This document shows, one piece after another, positions 42,523-51,831 of a DNA stretch of 64,000 bases. The stretch covers positions 1 to 64,000 of the forward strand of contig CAJXVZ010000005.1 in NCBI GenBank assembly GCA_913062845.1. The letters run 5' to 3'. Position 1 is the first letter of the stretch, and every line of letters starts with the position of its first letter. Origin of the DNA: an uncultured Psychroflexus sp. Lineage in GTDB: Bacteria > Bacteroidota > Bacteroidia > Flavobacteriales > Flavobacteriaceae. Made by a program: the position numbers and the translations under genes. The notes under the pieces were generated by a model. It saw only the letters and a program-made list of their open reading frames with translations. It had not been told where the DNA came from and did not search any database.

Positions 42523-43416
42523 ATGGCAAAAGCCAGAAAGAAACAAGCTTTAGGACGTGGACTTTCAGCACTTTTGAATGATCCGGATAAGGACATAAAA
42601 TCCGTTGAAGACAAGGATGCTGACAAGATAATAGGAAATATTGTGGAGTTGGATTTAGATCAAATTGAAGTCAATCCATTCCAACCGAGAAGTAGTTTTA
42701 ACGAGGAGCAATTGGAGGAACTTGCATCTTCTATTAGAGAGTTGGGTGTAATCCAGCCCATCACTGTCAGAAAGGTAGACAGAAATAATTTTCAGTTGGT
42801 TTCCGGAGAGCGCCGTTTCAGGGCTTCAAAAATTGCCGGACTCAAAAGTATACCTGCCTACATAAGAATAGCCAATGATCAGGAGTCTCTTGAAATGGCA
42901 TTGGTTGAAAACATCCAGCGTCAGGACCTTGACCCCATTGAGATATCACTTTCCTACCAGCGGCTGATAGAAGAGATAAACCTGACTCAGGAAGAAATGA
43001 GCGTCCGCGTAGGAAAGAAAAGATCAACGATAACTAACTACCTGCGTTTATTAAAACTGGATCCTGTAATTCAAACAGGCATGAGAGATGGGTTTATTAG
43101 TATGGGACATGGAAGAGCACTTGTAAATATTGACAGTACAGAAGATCAGATCAAGATATATCAGAATATCATCAAGGAAAAGCTCTCGGTAAGGGCTACA
43201 GAAGAATTGGTTAGAAAATATAATTCCAAAGAAGACAAAAAATCAAAGCCAAAAACGAACCAAAATGCTTACGAGGCTAGTCAAAAGCATATCTCAAAGT
43301 TTTTCGGTACTAAAGTCAATATAAAGGTTAATCAAAAAGGCAATGGTCGAATTATCATACCATTTGCTTCAGAAGAAGATCTCAACAGGATTCAGGAGTT
43401 ATTAGAAAATAAGTGA
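42523..43416 (+). CDS. parB: chromosome-partitioning protein ParB
   Basis: A 297-residue ParB/Spo0J protein. N-terminal KKQALGRGLSALLND, the CTP-binding ParB domain (IEVNPFQPRSSFNEEQLEELASSI ... LVSGERRFRASKIAGLKSIPAYI ... ALVENIQRQDLDPIE, residues about 45-135), a helix-turn-helix (VGKKRSTITNYLRLLKL ... MGHGRALVNI) and a C-terminal dimerisation domain. It loads onto parS sites near the origin. Six nt after parA. No convincing parS palindrome was seen in this window. Confidence 0.95.
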   Translation: MAKARKKQALGRGLSALLNDPDKDIKSVEDKDADKIIGNIVELDLDQIEVNPFQPRSSFNEEQLEELASSIRELGVIQPITVRKVDRNNFQLVSGERRFRASKIAGLKSIPAYIRIANDQESLEMALVENIQRQDLDPIEISLSYQRLIEEINLTQEEMSVRVGKKRSTITNYLRLLKLDPVIQTGMRDGFISMGHGRALVNIDSTEDQIKIYQNIIKEKLSVRATEELVRKYNSKEDKKSKPKTNQNAYEASQKHISKFFGTKVNIKVNQKGNGRIIIPFASEEDLNRIQELLENK

Positions 43417-43988
43417 GATTGAAGTATTTATTTGTCATAGTATTCATATTTAATATCTTTAAGTCTTTATCTCAATCAGATAGTTTGTCTATCGTTTCTA
43501 CAAAAAACATTAAGAAAACAGAGTTTAAAGCAGACCCGTTTGACGCCAATTCACCGGCAAAGGCGGCCTTTTATTCTGCTGTACTTCCAGGATTAGGACA
43601 AGCCTATAATGGCAGTTACTGGAAAATACCGCTTGTTTACGCTGCAATGGGAACAAGCCTTTATTTTTACATTGACAGCTCCAATAAATATAATTTGTAC
43701 AGGGATGCTTACAAAAGACGTTTGGCAGGTTATACAGATGACGAATTTATTGAGACACTCTCCAATGATGACCTGATCAGCGCTCAAAAACAATTCAGGG
43801 AAAACAGAGATTTTTCCTTAATGTTTACCATAGGTTTTTATATTCTCAATATCATAGACGCCAATGTTGAAGCACATTTAGACCAGTTTAGTATATCTGA
43901 TGATCTATCATTCAGACCAAGTCAGATGATTAATCCAGTGTCCGGGCAAAATGCTTACGGACTAACCTTTAAACTAAATTTGAATTAA
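43413..43988 (+). CDS. DUF5683 membrane protein
   Basis: A 191-residue protein starting at GTG 43413 (overlap of 4 nt with parB). Signal peptide (RLKYLFVIVFIFNIFKSLSQ), then FDANSPAKAAFYSAVLPGLGQAYNGSYWKIPLVYAAMGTSLYFYIDS, which is the DUF5683 signature (SAxLPGxGQxYNxxYWKxP), and a second hydrophobic stretch (FSLMFTIGFYILNIIDANVEAHL). The family belongs to envelope proteins of Bacteroidota and is regularly placed between parB and dapB or lepB. Function unknown. Confidence 0.87.
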   Translation: MRLKYLFVIVFIFNIFKSLSQSDSLSIVSTKNIKKTEFKADPFDANSPAKAAFYSAVLPGLGQAYNGSYWKIPLVYAAMGTSLYFYIDSSNKYNLYRDAYKRRLAGYTDDEFIETLSNDDLISAQKQFRENRDFSLMFTIGFYILNIIDANVEAHLDQFSISDDLSFRPSQMINPVSGQNAYGLTFKLNLN

Positions 43989-44698
43989 TGAAAATCGCTT
44001 TATTAGGATATGGAAAGATGGGCAAAACCATCCATAAAATTGCAGAAGAAAGACAACATGAAGTCGTTTATAAGACAGCTGAGAAGCCCGACTTTAATGA
44101 AGTCAGGAAAGCAGATGTTGCCATAGAGTTCAGCATACCTGAGGCTGCCTTTCACAATATCTCTACTTGTCTGGAAAATAAAATCCCTGTCATCTCAGGA
44201 ACAACAGGCTGGCTGAATAGATTTAATGATGCTGTTGAATTTGCTCATGCTAATCAAGCTAAATTTCTGTATGCCTCGAATTTTAGTGTTGGTGTAAACT
44301 TATTTTTTAAATTGAATGAGACTTTAGCAAAGCTCATGTCAGCCCAACAGGATTATAGCGTTAGCATGACTGAAATTCACCATTTGGAGAAAAAAGATGC
44401 GCCAAGCGGAACAGCTATCAGTTTAGCAGAACAAATTATTTCAAACAGTGCGTATAAAACCTGGTCACATCCGCCGGAGCTTGATGCCAAGGATGATTTA
44501 CCAATTAATGCCTTAAGAGAAAAAGGTGTGCATGGTACCCATATTATAAATTATTCTTCAGAAATAGATAATATCGAAATAAAACATGAGGCACACTCAA
44601 GACAAGGCTTTGCTTTAGGAGCGGTTTTAGCGGCAGAATGGCTGGTAAAGCAAAACAAGCATGGCAGCTTTAGCATGAGTGATGTATTAAACATTTAA
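43988..44698 (+). CDS. dapB: 4-hydroxy-tetrahydrodipicolinate reductase
   Basis: A 236-residue NAD(P)H reductase of the lysine and meso-diaminopimelate pathway, supplying peptidoglycan crosslink residue. Rossmann motif LLGYGKMGKTIHKIA at the N-terminus, VAIEFSIPEAAFHNI, ISGTTGW, YASNFSVGVNLFFKLNE, and the active-site region EIHHLEKKDAPSGTAISLAE (His and Lys), then GVHGTHIINYSSEIDNIEIKHEAHSR. Start overlaps the DUF5683 stop by 1 nt (TAATG). Length slightly under the E. coli enzyme, normal for Bacteroidota. Confidence 0.95.
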   Translation: MKIALLGYGKMGKTIHKIAEERQHEVVYKTAEKPDFNEVRKADVAIEFSIPEAAFHNISTCLENKIPVISGTTGWLNRFNDAVEFAHANQAKFLYASNFSVGVNLFFKLNETLAKLMSAQQDYSVSMTEIHHLEKKDAPSGTAISLAEQIISNSAYKTWSHPPELDAKDDLPINALREKGVHGTHIINYSSEIDNIEIKHEAHSRQGFALGAVLAAEWLVKQNKHGSFSMSDVLNI

Positions 44699-44719
44699 TT
44701 TATTAGACTTTAAAAAATT

Positions 44720-46285
44720 ATGACTTTAGTTGACATTTTAATTTTAATTCTTGTAGTTCAGGTTGTACACTTTTTGGGAACCTGGAAACTATATAAACGT
44801 GCTGGTCGTTCCGCATGGCAGGCTGCAATTCCCATTTACAATGCCATCGTACTCTTCAGCATTATTAAGAGGCCCTGGTGGTGGGTCATTTTGATGTTTA
44901 TCCCTATCGTTCAATTGCTCATGTTTCCTGTAATTTGGGTTGAGACCGCAAAGAGTTTTGGCCATGATGACACTAAAGACGGAGTATTGAGTGTAGTCAC
45001 ATTAGGTTTCTACCTTTACTATATCAATTATTTTTCCACAAATGAATATCAGGGCAGCAGAGAGCTGAAAGCAAAGACAAAAGCCGGGGAAACCCTTGGT
45101 TCAATAATTTTTGCCGTAGTAGCGGCGACCATCGTGCATACTTATTTTATCCAGCCATTCACTATCCCTACCTCTTCTCTGGAAAAATCCTTATATGTTG
45201 GTGATTTTTTATTTGTAAGTAAATTTCATTACGGCGCAAGAACACCCGGAACTGCTGTAGCTCTGCCAATGGTGCATGATACTATACCTGTTGTAAAAAC
45301 GAAATCATACCTCAATGAACCTCAACTTCCTATGTTTCGTTTACCCGGTTTTGAAAATGTAAGCCGTAATGATATTGTGGTGTTTAACTGGCCGGTTGAT
45401 ACTGTACCTTATTTCAGGTATTCCGGTCCTGAAAGCTACATTAAACCTATAGATAAAAAATCGAACTACGTCAAAAGGGCTGTAGGTGTTGCCGGTGATT
45501 CTTTACAGATCATTGACGGTAAAGTTTACACTAATGGCAAACCATTACAACTACCAGAAAGGGCCGATCTGCAATACTCATATGATGTCTATGGCGAAAA
45601 TTTTAACATGGAAGTGCTGATCGACAGATATGAAATCACAGATGGATTTGCGAGATATAAAAATCAAGATAAATATTTTGCAGCTGCAATTTCAGAATCT
45701 AACTTATCCAGGTTTGAAAAGTCGCCTAATGTCAAGAAACTGGTAAGAAATATCGAATCAATAGAGGATACCGAGCCTAACAAGGCTATATTTCCCAATC
45801 AAGCTAAAAGAGACTGGAACAAAGACAATTTTGGTCCTATTTATATCCCGGAAGCAGGAAAAACAGTCGATATAGATGTCAACAGTATAGATTTTTATCG
45901 TCAGATTATAGAGGTCTATGAGGGACGGGAAATGGGAATTGATAATACCATCACAGTGAAAGACAATCAGGTTTTACTGAACGGTGAACCCCTTACTAGT
46001 TATACTTTCAAACAAAACTATTACTGGATGATGGGTGACAATCGCCATAATAGTGAAGACAGCCGTTACTGGGGTTATGTACCTGAAAATCATGTTGTAG
46101 GTAAACCTGTATTTATCTGGTTAAGCCTGGATTATGACAAATCTTTTCCCAACAATATAAGATGGGACAGAATGTTTACAACTGTAGCCGGCGAAGGTGA
46201 ACGCGTGTCTTATCTTCCCTATTTTCTGATTGGATTGGTTGTCATTTTTGGAATTAATTATTTTAGAAAAAAACGTAAATCTTAG
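44720..46285 (+). CDS. lepB: signal peptidase I (long Bacteroidota form)
   Basis: A 521-residue type I signal peptidase that removes signal peptides after Sec export. N-terminal membrane helices (about 2-18, 45-70, 85-105 and 120-143), then the catalytic Ser region TIPTSSLEKSLYVGDFLFVSK near residues 149-169, YVKRAVGVAGDSLQIIDGKVYTNG with the catalytic Lys (near 250-280), a large insertion of about 120 residues, and the closing MMGDNRHNSEDSRYWGYVP. A final helix (about 495-515) near the C-terminus. Much longer than E. coli LepB, which is typical in this phylum. It is followed directly by WbqC with no gap. Confidence 0.93.
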   Translation: MTLVDILILILVVQVVHFLGTWKLYKRAGRSAWQAAIPIYNAIVLFSIIKRPWWWVILMFIPIVQLLMFPVIWVETAKSFGHDDTKDGVLSVVTLGFYLYYINYFSTNEYQGSRELKAKTKAGETLGSIIFAVVAATIVHTYFIQPFTIPTSSLEKSLYVGDFLFVSKFHYGARTPGTAVALPMVHDTIPVVKTKSYLNEPQLPMFRLPGFENVSRNDIVVFNWPVDTVPYFRYSGPESYIKPIDKKSNYVKRAVGVAGDSLQIIDGKVYTNGKPLQLPERADLQYSYDVYGENFNMEVLIDRYEITDGFARYKNQDKYFAAAISESNLSRFEKSPNVKKLVRNIESIEDTEPNKAIFPNQAKRDWNKDNFGPIYIPEAGKTVDIDVNSIDFYRQIIEVYEGREMGIDNTITVKDNQVLLNGEPLTSYTFKQNYYWMMGDNRHNSEDSRYWGYVPENHVVGKPVFIWLSLDYDKSFPNNIRWDRMFTTVAGEGERVSYLPYFLIGLVVIFGINYFRKKRKS

Positions 46286-46915
46286 ATGCCACAAGCTGTT
46301 TTTTCTTTACCGTATTTTGGCCCTGTCAGCACTTATGTGGCCTTAATTCAATATGACCAGATATTGATCGAGGCTGCTGAAAACTATCAAAAGCAAACCC
46401 ATAGGAACAGACAATATATTTATGGCGCAAATGGAAAATTAATGCTGAACATACCGGTGAAGAGAAGCCATAGTCATGAAAGGCTGACATACAGACAAAG
46501 TCAGATTGAAAATGAATTCGACTGGCAGAATCTTCATTTCAAGTCTTTGGAAACGGCTTACAGAACTTCACCTTATTTTGAGTTTTACGAAGCAGATATA
46601 GAACCGTTGTTCAAGGAAAAGTTCGATTCTCTGTTTGATTTCAATCTCAAATGCTTTAATACTATTATTGAACTTTTAAATATTGATCTCAACTACGCCT
46701 TCACGGAAAAGTTTCAAGAGAAATATCAGGAAATCAACGATCACAGAAATCTGATACAGGCCAAAGGTGTGGATTATAGTTTTGGCAAAGCCTACCATCA
46801 GGTATTTGAAAATAAACATGGTTTTCTTAAGGACTTGAGCATTCTGGACCTGCTCTTTAATATTGGACCGGAAAGCACGGCGTATCTCAGATCTATAGAC
46901 CTATTTCAGCCATGA
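46286..46915 (+). CDS. WbqC-like protein
   Basis: A 209-residue protein of the WbqC family (FSLPYFGPVSTYVALIQYDQILIEAAENYQKQTHRNRQYIYGANGKLMLNIPVKR, then DWQNLHFKSLETAYRTSPYFEFYEADIEPLF). Members are found in polysaccharide loci and in this operon across Flavobacteriia; an acyl- or aminosugar-related function has been suggested but is not settled. ATG starts right after the lepB stop. Its last 23 nt overlap the end of the convergent EEP gene. Confidence 0.87.
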   Translation: MPQAVFSLPYFGPVSTYVALIQYDQILIEAAENYQKQTHRNRQYIYGANGKLMLNIPVKRSHSHERLTYRQSQIENEFDWQNLHFKSLETAYRTSPYFEFYEADIEPLFKEKFDSLFDFNLKCFNTIIELLNIDLNYAFTEKFQEKYQEINDHRNLIQAKGVDYSFGKAYHQVFENKHGFLKDLSILDLLFNIGPESTAYLRSIDLFQP

Positions 46916-47903
46916 CCGGTTTGTGGTCAGAGAAATCTACATCATAGTTTTTAAAATGAATGGACCTGAGCTCAGGATCGACAAAAATCATGTCAATCCT
47001 TACCGGTAAACCAAAAAAATTGAAGGTTCTACCGTAGTATTCTCCCGATTCAACAAAGGTATCTTTCAAGCCAAGGTCTGTAATTCTTTTATAAAGATGA
47101 GAAAAAGCCGTATTGTTCATATCAGCAGAAAGCACAACAGGATATGGAGAATTGATAATATCCTTTTCTATTTCTTCGATCTGAAGAATTTGTCTGCTGA
47201 AAGATCTGCTTAATCTTTTAGCTAAACGCCTGTTAGGCTCCTCCTGTAACATTTGAATATCCTGCTTTAGATTCAGCGATTCAAAATGTATACTAAAAAC
47301 CCTCAAGGTATCATTGTTAATGACAATATCCGCAAACACGGCAGAATTATTGGAGCTACCAAAACCATAATGTTTGTCGTTAATAATCCGATACTTACTT
47401 AGAATAACGGTTTTCAAGTTTGCGGAATCATTATTGATGACCCGGAATTGGTAATCCTGGAACAGGTTTGTTTTTTCAATTTTATATTCCTGGAAACAGA
47501 TGACATCAGGAGCTTCTGCTTTGAGAAAGTCATTTATATTCTGAAATGTTGACTTTTGCTTTTCTTTCAAGCTATAAAACTGCATAACATTATAGCTCAT
47601 CACTTTTATACCATTTTCTGTTTTAGTTTCACCAGTCGGTAAAACAAATAGATTTTGTACTTGAAACCAACCTATAGCCATTATGATGCCCGATAGAAGT
47701 ATTTGCTTTTTCAATTTTATAAGCCAGAATATCACAAATAATCCATTCAGCATCCACAATAAAGGAATACTAAAATTCAATACTCCGGAAATCGGAAAAT
47801 CGGCCGGCGAAATGAACACTGTTAGATAAGAAAGTAAAAGTAGAATTGCGAAAACATTGTTAACTATAAAAATAATCTTATTTCCAAAAGAAAGCCGTTT
47901 CAT
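46893..47903 (-). CDS. endonuclease/exonuclease/phosphatase family membrane protein
   Basis: A 336-residue protein from ATG 47903. Two or three N-terminal membrane helices (about 10-30, 38-58 and 65-80) are followed by an EEP-fold domain: GIKVMSYNVMQFYS, PDVICFQEYKIEK (catalytic Glu), VFSIHFESLNLK, PVVLSADMNNTAFSHLY and VDFSDHKPVMAEIGL (the terminal SDHxP motif). The active site looks complete. Substrate may be a lipid or nucleic acid; the membrane anchor suggests a lipid head group or an outside target (inference). It follows the rhomboid gene by 9 nt, and its 3' end overlaps the convergent WbqC gene. Confidence 0.88.
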   Translation of the reverse strand: MKRLSFGNKIIFIVNNVFAILLLLSYLTVFISPADFPISGVLNFSIPLLWMLNGLFVIFWLIKLKKQILLSGIIMAIGWFQVQNLFVLPTGETKTENGIKVMSYNVMQFYSLKEKQKSTFQNINDFLKAEAPDVICFQEYKIEKTNLFQDYQFRVINNDSANLKTVILSKYRIINDKHYGFGSSNNSAVFADIVINNDTLRVFSIHFESLNLKQDIQMLQEEPNRRLAKRLSRSFSRQILQIEEIEKDIINSPYPVVLSADMNNTAFSHLYKRITDLGLKDTFVESGEYYGRTFNFFGLPVRIDMIFVDPELRSIHFKNYDVDFSDHKPVMAEIGL

Positions 47904-47912
47904 CAACAATTA

Positions 47913-48815
47913 TTAGATATCTTTTCCGGCGTTGAATAAAAAATCCTTCTCTTCCTTTGATAAACTGTCGTAACCACTTTTACTGATTTTATCAAGTATT
48001 TCATCAATGCGTTTTTGTTTTTCACTTTTGGACGCCGTTGAAGTTTTGGAAGAATAGGATTTATTCTTATAGACCGTTTTCATATTGGATTTGTTAGATT
48101 TTCTTCGTTTAGGTTTTGAAGAAAAAAATTGCTGAAAGCCTTCGATTAAGTTTTCTATCCACTTGCCGATATCATTGCCTTTATCCAGCTGTTTGGTATA
48201 CAAATATCCTATGCCTGCACCTCCCAAATGCGCTAAGTGACCACCTGCATTACCAAATGGCAACTGCACTATATCTGTGACCACAAAAAAAGCAGCAATC
48301 CACCACAATTTTACGTTTCCTAAGAGAAACAGCCTTACTGTCATATCGGGCGTCTTTGCCGTAATACCTATAAATATTGCCATCACTGAAGCTGATGCGC
48401 CAATAAGATAAGACTGTCCAACGCCTGCGAAAGCGGGAAATAGATTGTAACTAAGCATGTATACCAGTGCACCAACAATGGCTCCCATAACATAATAATT
48501 CAATAATCTTTTCCCTGAAAAGAAGGTATAAAATAATTGTCCACCGAAATGAAGAACAATCATATTAAAGAGAATATGTAAAAAACCGGAATGCAGAAAG
48601 GAATAGGTTATAATTGACCAGGGCTGATAGATAAAATCAGAAAGCTGTTTAGGAAAAACCAACCAATCCAGAAATGGATTTCCTGAATAATTCATTAAAA
48701 AGAAAACAGCTCTGAAGACATAGGTCAAAATAAACATAATGACATTAAGTCCAATGAGCTTTTCAAGCATATTGGCCGTTCTGTATTTATAAAGCAATTG
48801 TTCTTTTGTAGTCAT
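47913..48815 (-). CDS. rhomboid family intramembrane serine protease (C-terminal tail type)
   Basis: About 300 residues from ATG 48815, one nt after the stop of the neighbouring rhomboid gene; a longer frame to 48890 would overlap that gene and is rejected. Six membrane helices, with the catalytic Ser in LIGASASVMAIFIG and His in GGHLAHLGGAGIGYLYT, and the HxxxN-type SFLHSGFLHILFNMIVLHFGG earlier. A basic cytosolic tail (about 225-280, KRRKSNKSNMKTVYKNKSYSS) and a short DUF6576-like helical end (EKQKRIDEILDKISKSGYDSLSKEEKDFLFNAGKDI). Site-2-like cleavage of membrane proteins; substrates unknown. Confidence 0.92.
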   Translation of the reverse strand: MTTKEQLLYKYRTANMLEKLIGLNVIMFILTYVFRAVFFLMNYSGNPFLDWLVFPKQLSDFIYQPWSIITYSFLHSGFLHILFNMIVLHFGGQLFYTFFSGKRLLNYYVMGAIVGALVYMLSYNLFPAFAGVGQSYLIGASASVMAIFIGITAKTPDMTVRLFLLGNVKLWWIAAFFVVTDIVQLPFGNAGGHLAHLGGAGIGYLYTKQLDKGNDIGKWIENLIEGFQQFFSSKPKRRKSNKSNMKTVYKNKSYSSKTSTASKSEKQKRIDEILDKISKSGYDSLSKEEKDFLFNAGKDI

Positions 48816-48816
48816 A

Positions 48817-49566
48817 TCAATTCCAGCGGTTTTGATTAAACTGATTCTTTTTCCAGACCCACATCGTGATAAATCCAATAACAGCACCACCTATATGCGC
48901 CCAATAAGCCGTATTTGCAGGACCTGCAATGCTACTACCTGTAACTGCTGAATATACGTTCAATAAGAAATAACCACCAATTAGGTATTTTGCCTTGATC
49001 GGAATCGGGATAAAAATTATATACAAGGGCATATTGGGGTAAACCACTGCAAAAGCTGCTAAAACGCCAAAAATAGCACCAGATGCACCGACCATTGGTG
49101 TCAGGTATTTTTCAACGAGAGGAACATGAACATCTTCCGGTAATCCAAAAGTTCGGTATTCTCCTGTTTCTAAAGCAGAGTCGAGAAGCATTTGTATTTG
49201 TTCCTGAGTAACACCTGCCTCTATAAAGCTTTGGTACGCATCGTAAAAACCAATATAAGAAAACAAGATTTGCAAACCAGCAGCACCTAATCCTGCCGAA
49301 AAATAGATAAACAAAAACCTCTGTTGACCAAGGTACATTTCTAAAACACTACCAAAAATAAATAAGGCAAACATGTTAAATAGAATATGGGTAAACCCTC
49401 CGTGCATGAACATATGAGTGAGAACTTGCCAAAACTGAAAATTAGGGTTTTCAGGATACCACAAAGCAAAAAACTTATAAGCCATATCGCCGAGGACCTG
49501 AGTACCAATAAAAAACAGCACATTGGCAATCAACAAAGTTTTTACTGTATCTGTTATTCTGTTCAT
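48817..49566 (-). CDS. rhomboid family intramembrane serine protease
   Basis: A 249-residue rhomboid with six membrane helices: VLTHMFMHGGFTHILFNMFALFIFG (HGGxxHxxxNM motif), the catalytic Ser in PMVGASGAIFGVLAAF and His in YWAHIGGAVIGF. A loop insert of about 45 residues precedes the catalytic helix. Its ATG overlaps the mutL stop by 4 nt, and the second rhomboid gene follows 1 nt after it, so both are expressed with mutL. The pair are likely paralogues with different substrates. Confidence 0.93.
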   Translation of the reverse strand: MNRITDTVKTLLIANVLFFIGTQVLGDMAYKFFALWYPENPNFQFWQVLTHMFMHGGFTHILFNMFALFIFGSVLEMYLGQQRFLFIYFSAGLGAAGLQILFSYIGFYDAYQSFIEAGVTQEQIQMLLDSALETGEYRTFGLPEDVHVPLVEKYLTPMVGASGAIFGVLAAFAVVYPNMPLYIIFIPIPIKAKYLIGGYFLLNVYSAVTGSSIAGPANTAYWAHIGGAVIGFITMWVWKKNQFNQNRWN

Positions 49567-51407
49567 GTAAGGAATAATTTATCTATGTGCTTCGCATTCA
49601 ATTGTACAAATATAGGCTGATTGTCAGGTGTAAATGCCGGTTCTTTACAAGAAAATAACGCATTTATAATATCCTGCTGTTCTTCAAGCTCCAATGTTTT
49701 ACCCGTAGGTATTGCCATATTTTTAGCCATTATTGAAGACAGCCTGTTGTTTCTGTCAAAACCGGAATCCGGTATTCCTGCTTTAAAATCTGAAATCAGT
49801 TCGTCAATTACCTCATAGATTTGTGATTCTGTCAACATTCCCGGTATACCGTTTATTAAAACCTCTCCTTGTTTTTCTTTGGAAAAATCAAACATAAAAC
49901 CTGTGAGCTCCAAAGAGGACTTGAGCGATTCAAGCAGTCTTATTTCGTCATTTCCCAGTTCCAGGCACAAAGGAAACATCAGCTGTTGCGAACTGCCTGG
50001 CTCCTGCGTGATCTGAGTTAAAAATTGTTCATAGAGTATTCTCTCGTGTGCCCTGTGTTGGTTGATCAAGACCAAACCTGATGACAGAGAACAAACAATA
50101 TATTTTCTGAATAATTGCAGACTTGTTTTTTCTGTCTCTGTATTCTCAAAAAGGTTTCCGGAAGACAAATCACTTTCAAACTCTACATCTACGGTTGTGT
50201 TTTCTATATCTTCCTCCAATCCGGAATACATATTTTGCCAAACATCTTCATCCTTTTTTACGGATTTTTTAGTATCGATTGCGTTTGCTGAAAAACTATC
50301 TTTAAAAGGATTGAAATTACGGTCTACTTCTACCCTGGGAATCTTTGCCGAGTTTTTATTACTGGAGTAAGAAGTGTCCATTGTTTTATCCTTATTGAAG
50401 TCTAAAACAGGTGCAACATTAAACTGACCGAGGCTGTGCTTTACAGCACTTCTTAAAATAGAATAAATACTGTATTCATCATCAAATTTTATTTCAGTTT
50501 TTGTAGGATGAATATTGATATCTATGTGTTTGGCATCAATTGTGAAATATATGAAATAAGATGGATGCGTTTTTGGTTTTAAAAGACCATCAAAAGCCTG
50601 ACTAACAGCGTGATGAAGATACGAATTTTTAATAAACCGATCATTTACAAAAAAGAATTGTTCCCCTCTGGTTCGTTTGGCAAAAGACGGTTTGGTGACA
50701 AAACCTTCAACCTTTATCAAATCTGTTTCTTCTTTTATAGGGACTAAATTCTCTTCTATCTTTTTACCCATTATAGCAACAATACGTTGTCTTTTTTTGC
50801 TCTTTGGGAGTCTGAAAAGTTCATTTTTATTATGGATAAACTTAAAACTCACCTTTGGGTGAGCCAAGGCAACGCGTTCAAATTCGTCTATAATATGTCT
50901 CTGCTCTACCTGATTGGATTTTAAGAAATTACGACGTGCAGGAATATTGTAAAAAAGGTTTTTTACGGCTATTGATGTTCCAACGGGATGTACTGCAGGC
51001 TCCTGAGATTTCACTTCGCTGCCTTCAATAATGATCTGTGTACCTATATCATCGGTTTCTCTACTGGTTTTTAATTCTACCTGAGCCACAGCAGCAATCG
51101 AAGCTAAGGCTTCACCCCTAAATCCTTTTGTATGTAAATTGAATAAGTCTTCTGCAGAATTTATTTTGGAAGTTGCATGTCGTTCAAATGCCATTCTGGC
51201 GTCTGTAACAGACATCCCTGAACCGTCATCGATGACCTGAATGAGTGTTTTTCCGGAATCTTTAACAATAAGCGTAATGTTTTCAGCACCTGCATCAATG
51301 GCATTTTCTAAAAGCTCTTTTACGACAGAAGCAGGTCTTTGTACTACTTCTCCGGCAGCGATCTGATTAGCGACATGGTCCGGAAGAAGTCTTACGCGAT
51401 CTTTCAT
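49563..51407 (-). CDS. mutL: DNA mismatch repair protein MutL
   Basis: A 614-residue GHKL ATPase that links mismatch recognition by MutS to strand removal. N-terminal motifs: VANQIAAGEVVQRPASVVKELLENAIDAGA (ATP-binding, Glu/Asn), IDDGSGM, TKGFRGEALASIAAVA and GTSIAVKNLFYNIPARRNFLKS. Middle linker about 340-420, then the C-terminal dimerisation domain. The endonuclease motif DQHAxxExxxxE is here HRAHERILYEQFL (residues about 445-460 region), with QHRAHERI close to the endonuclease consensus. Overlaps its upstream neighbour by 4 nt and the downstream rhomboid by 4 nt. Confidence 0.94.
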   Translation of the reverse strand: MKDRVRLLPDHVANQIAAGEVVQRPASVVKELLENAIDAGAENITLIVKDSGKTLIQVIDDGSGMSVTDARMAFERHATSKINSAEDLFNLHTKGFRGEALASIAAVAQVELKTSRETDDIGTQIIIEGSEVKSQEPAVHPVGTSIAVKNLFYNIPARRNFLKSNQVEQRHIIDEFERVALAHPKVSFKFIHNKNELFRLPKSKKRQRIVAIMGKKIEENLVPIKEETDLIKVEGFVTKPSFAKRTRGEQFFFVNDRFIKNSYLHHAVSQAFDGLLKPKTHPSYFIYFTIDAKHIDINIHPTKTEIKFDDEYSIYSILRSAVKHSLGQFNVAPVLDFNKDKTMDTSYSSNKNSAKIPRVEVDRNFNPFKDSFSANAIDTKKSVKKDEDVWQNMYSGLEEDIENTTVDVEFESDLSSGNLFENTETEKTSLQLFRKYIVCSLSSGLVLINQHRAHERILYEQFLTQITQEPGSSQQLMFPLCLELGNDEIRLLESLKSSLELTGFMFDFSKEKQGEVLINGIPGMLTESQIYEVIDELISDFKAGIPDSGFDRNNRLSSIMAKNMAIPTGKTLELEEQQDIINALFSCKEPAFTPDNQPIFVQLNAKHIDKLFLT

Positions 51408-51703
51408 TGTTGTTGTTCGGTGAAAATTGATAAATCAAAATCTATAAACCACAAAAATAAAAATATAAGAATAGCCGCAATTAAAATTACACGTTTATTA
51501 AGACTTCTGTTACCACGGTTACGGCTCTCTTCTCTTGCTTTAGCCCAATGAGAGCCAAAATTGATCTGGTTTGGTGTATCTCTGAACTTGGCAAACCTTG
51601 AATCAAAATCGTAAATATTGCCTTCATCTTTTCCATCGTAATACCTGGGTGTGTAGTTATATCTTGTGTTTTTACGAAGCTTGAAAGTTTTGACCTTAAA
51701 CAT
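51404..51703 (-). CDS. conserved hypothetical protein upstream of mutL
   Basis: A 99-residue basic protein with a C-terminal membrane helix (about 73-89, VILIAAILIFLFLWFIDF). The N-terminal part is rich in Arg and Tyr (KLRKNTRYNYTPRYYDGKDEGNIYDFDSRFAKFRD). Similar small proteins precede mutL in Flavobacteriia and are sometimes labelled riboflavin synthase beta subunit, for which nothing in this sequence speaks. First gene of the unit hypothetical-mutL-rhomboid-rhomboid-EEP; its stop overlaps the mutL start. Confidence 0.8.
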   Translation of the reverse strand: MFKVKTFKLRKNTRYNYTPRYYDGKDEGNIYDFDSRFAKFRDTPNQINFGSHWAKAREESRNRGNRSLNKRVILIAAILIFLFLWFIDFDLSIFTEQQQ

Positions 51704-51831
51704 TTAATTCTATTTGATTATAATGATATGATTTTTATTTAAAATTATAAAATGTAGTATAACATTTCTCCTTTTATAACGTACTAATGTACACAAATCA
51801 TACCATTGTCGATTAAGAAGATTTATTTATT

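Noticed and set aside
48816-48890. 25-codon N-terminal extension of the second rhomboid
   Set aside because: It lies entirely within the 3' end of the upstream rhomboid gene; ATG 48815 fits the usual abutting arrangement.
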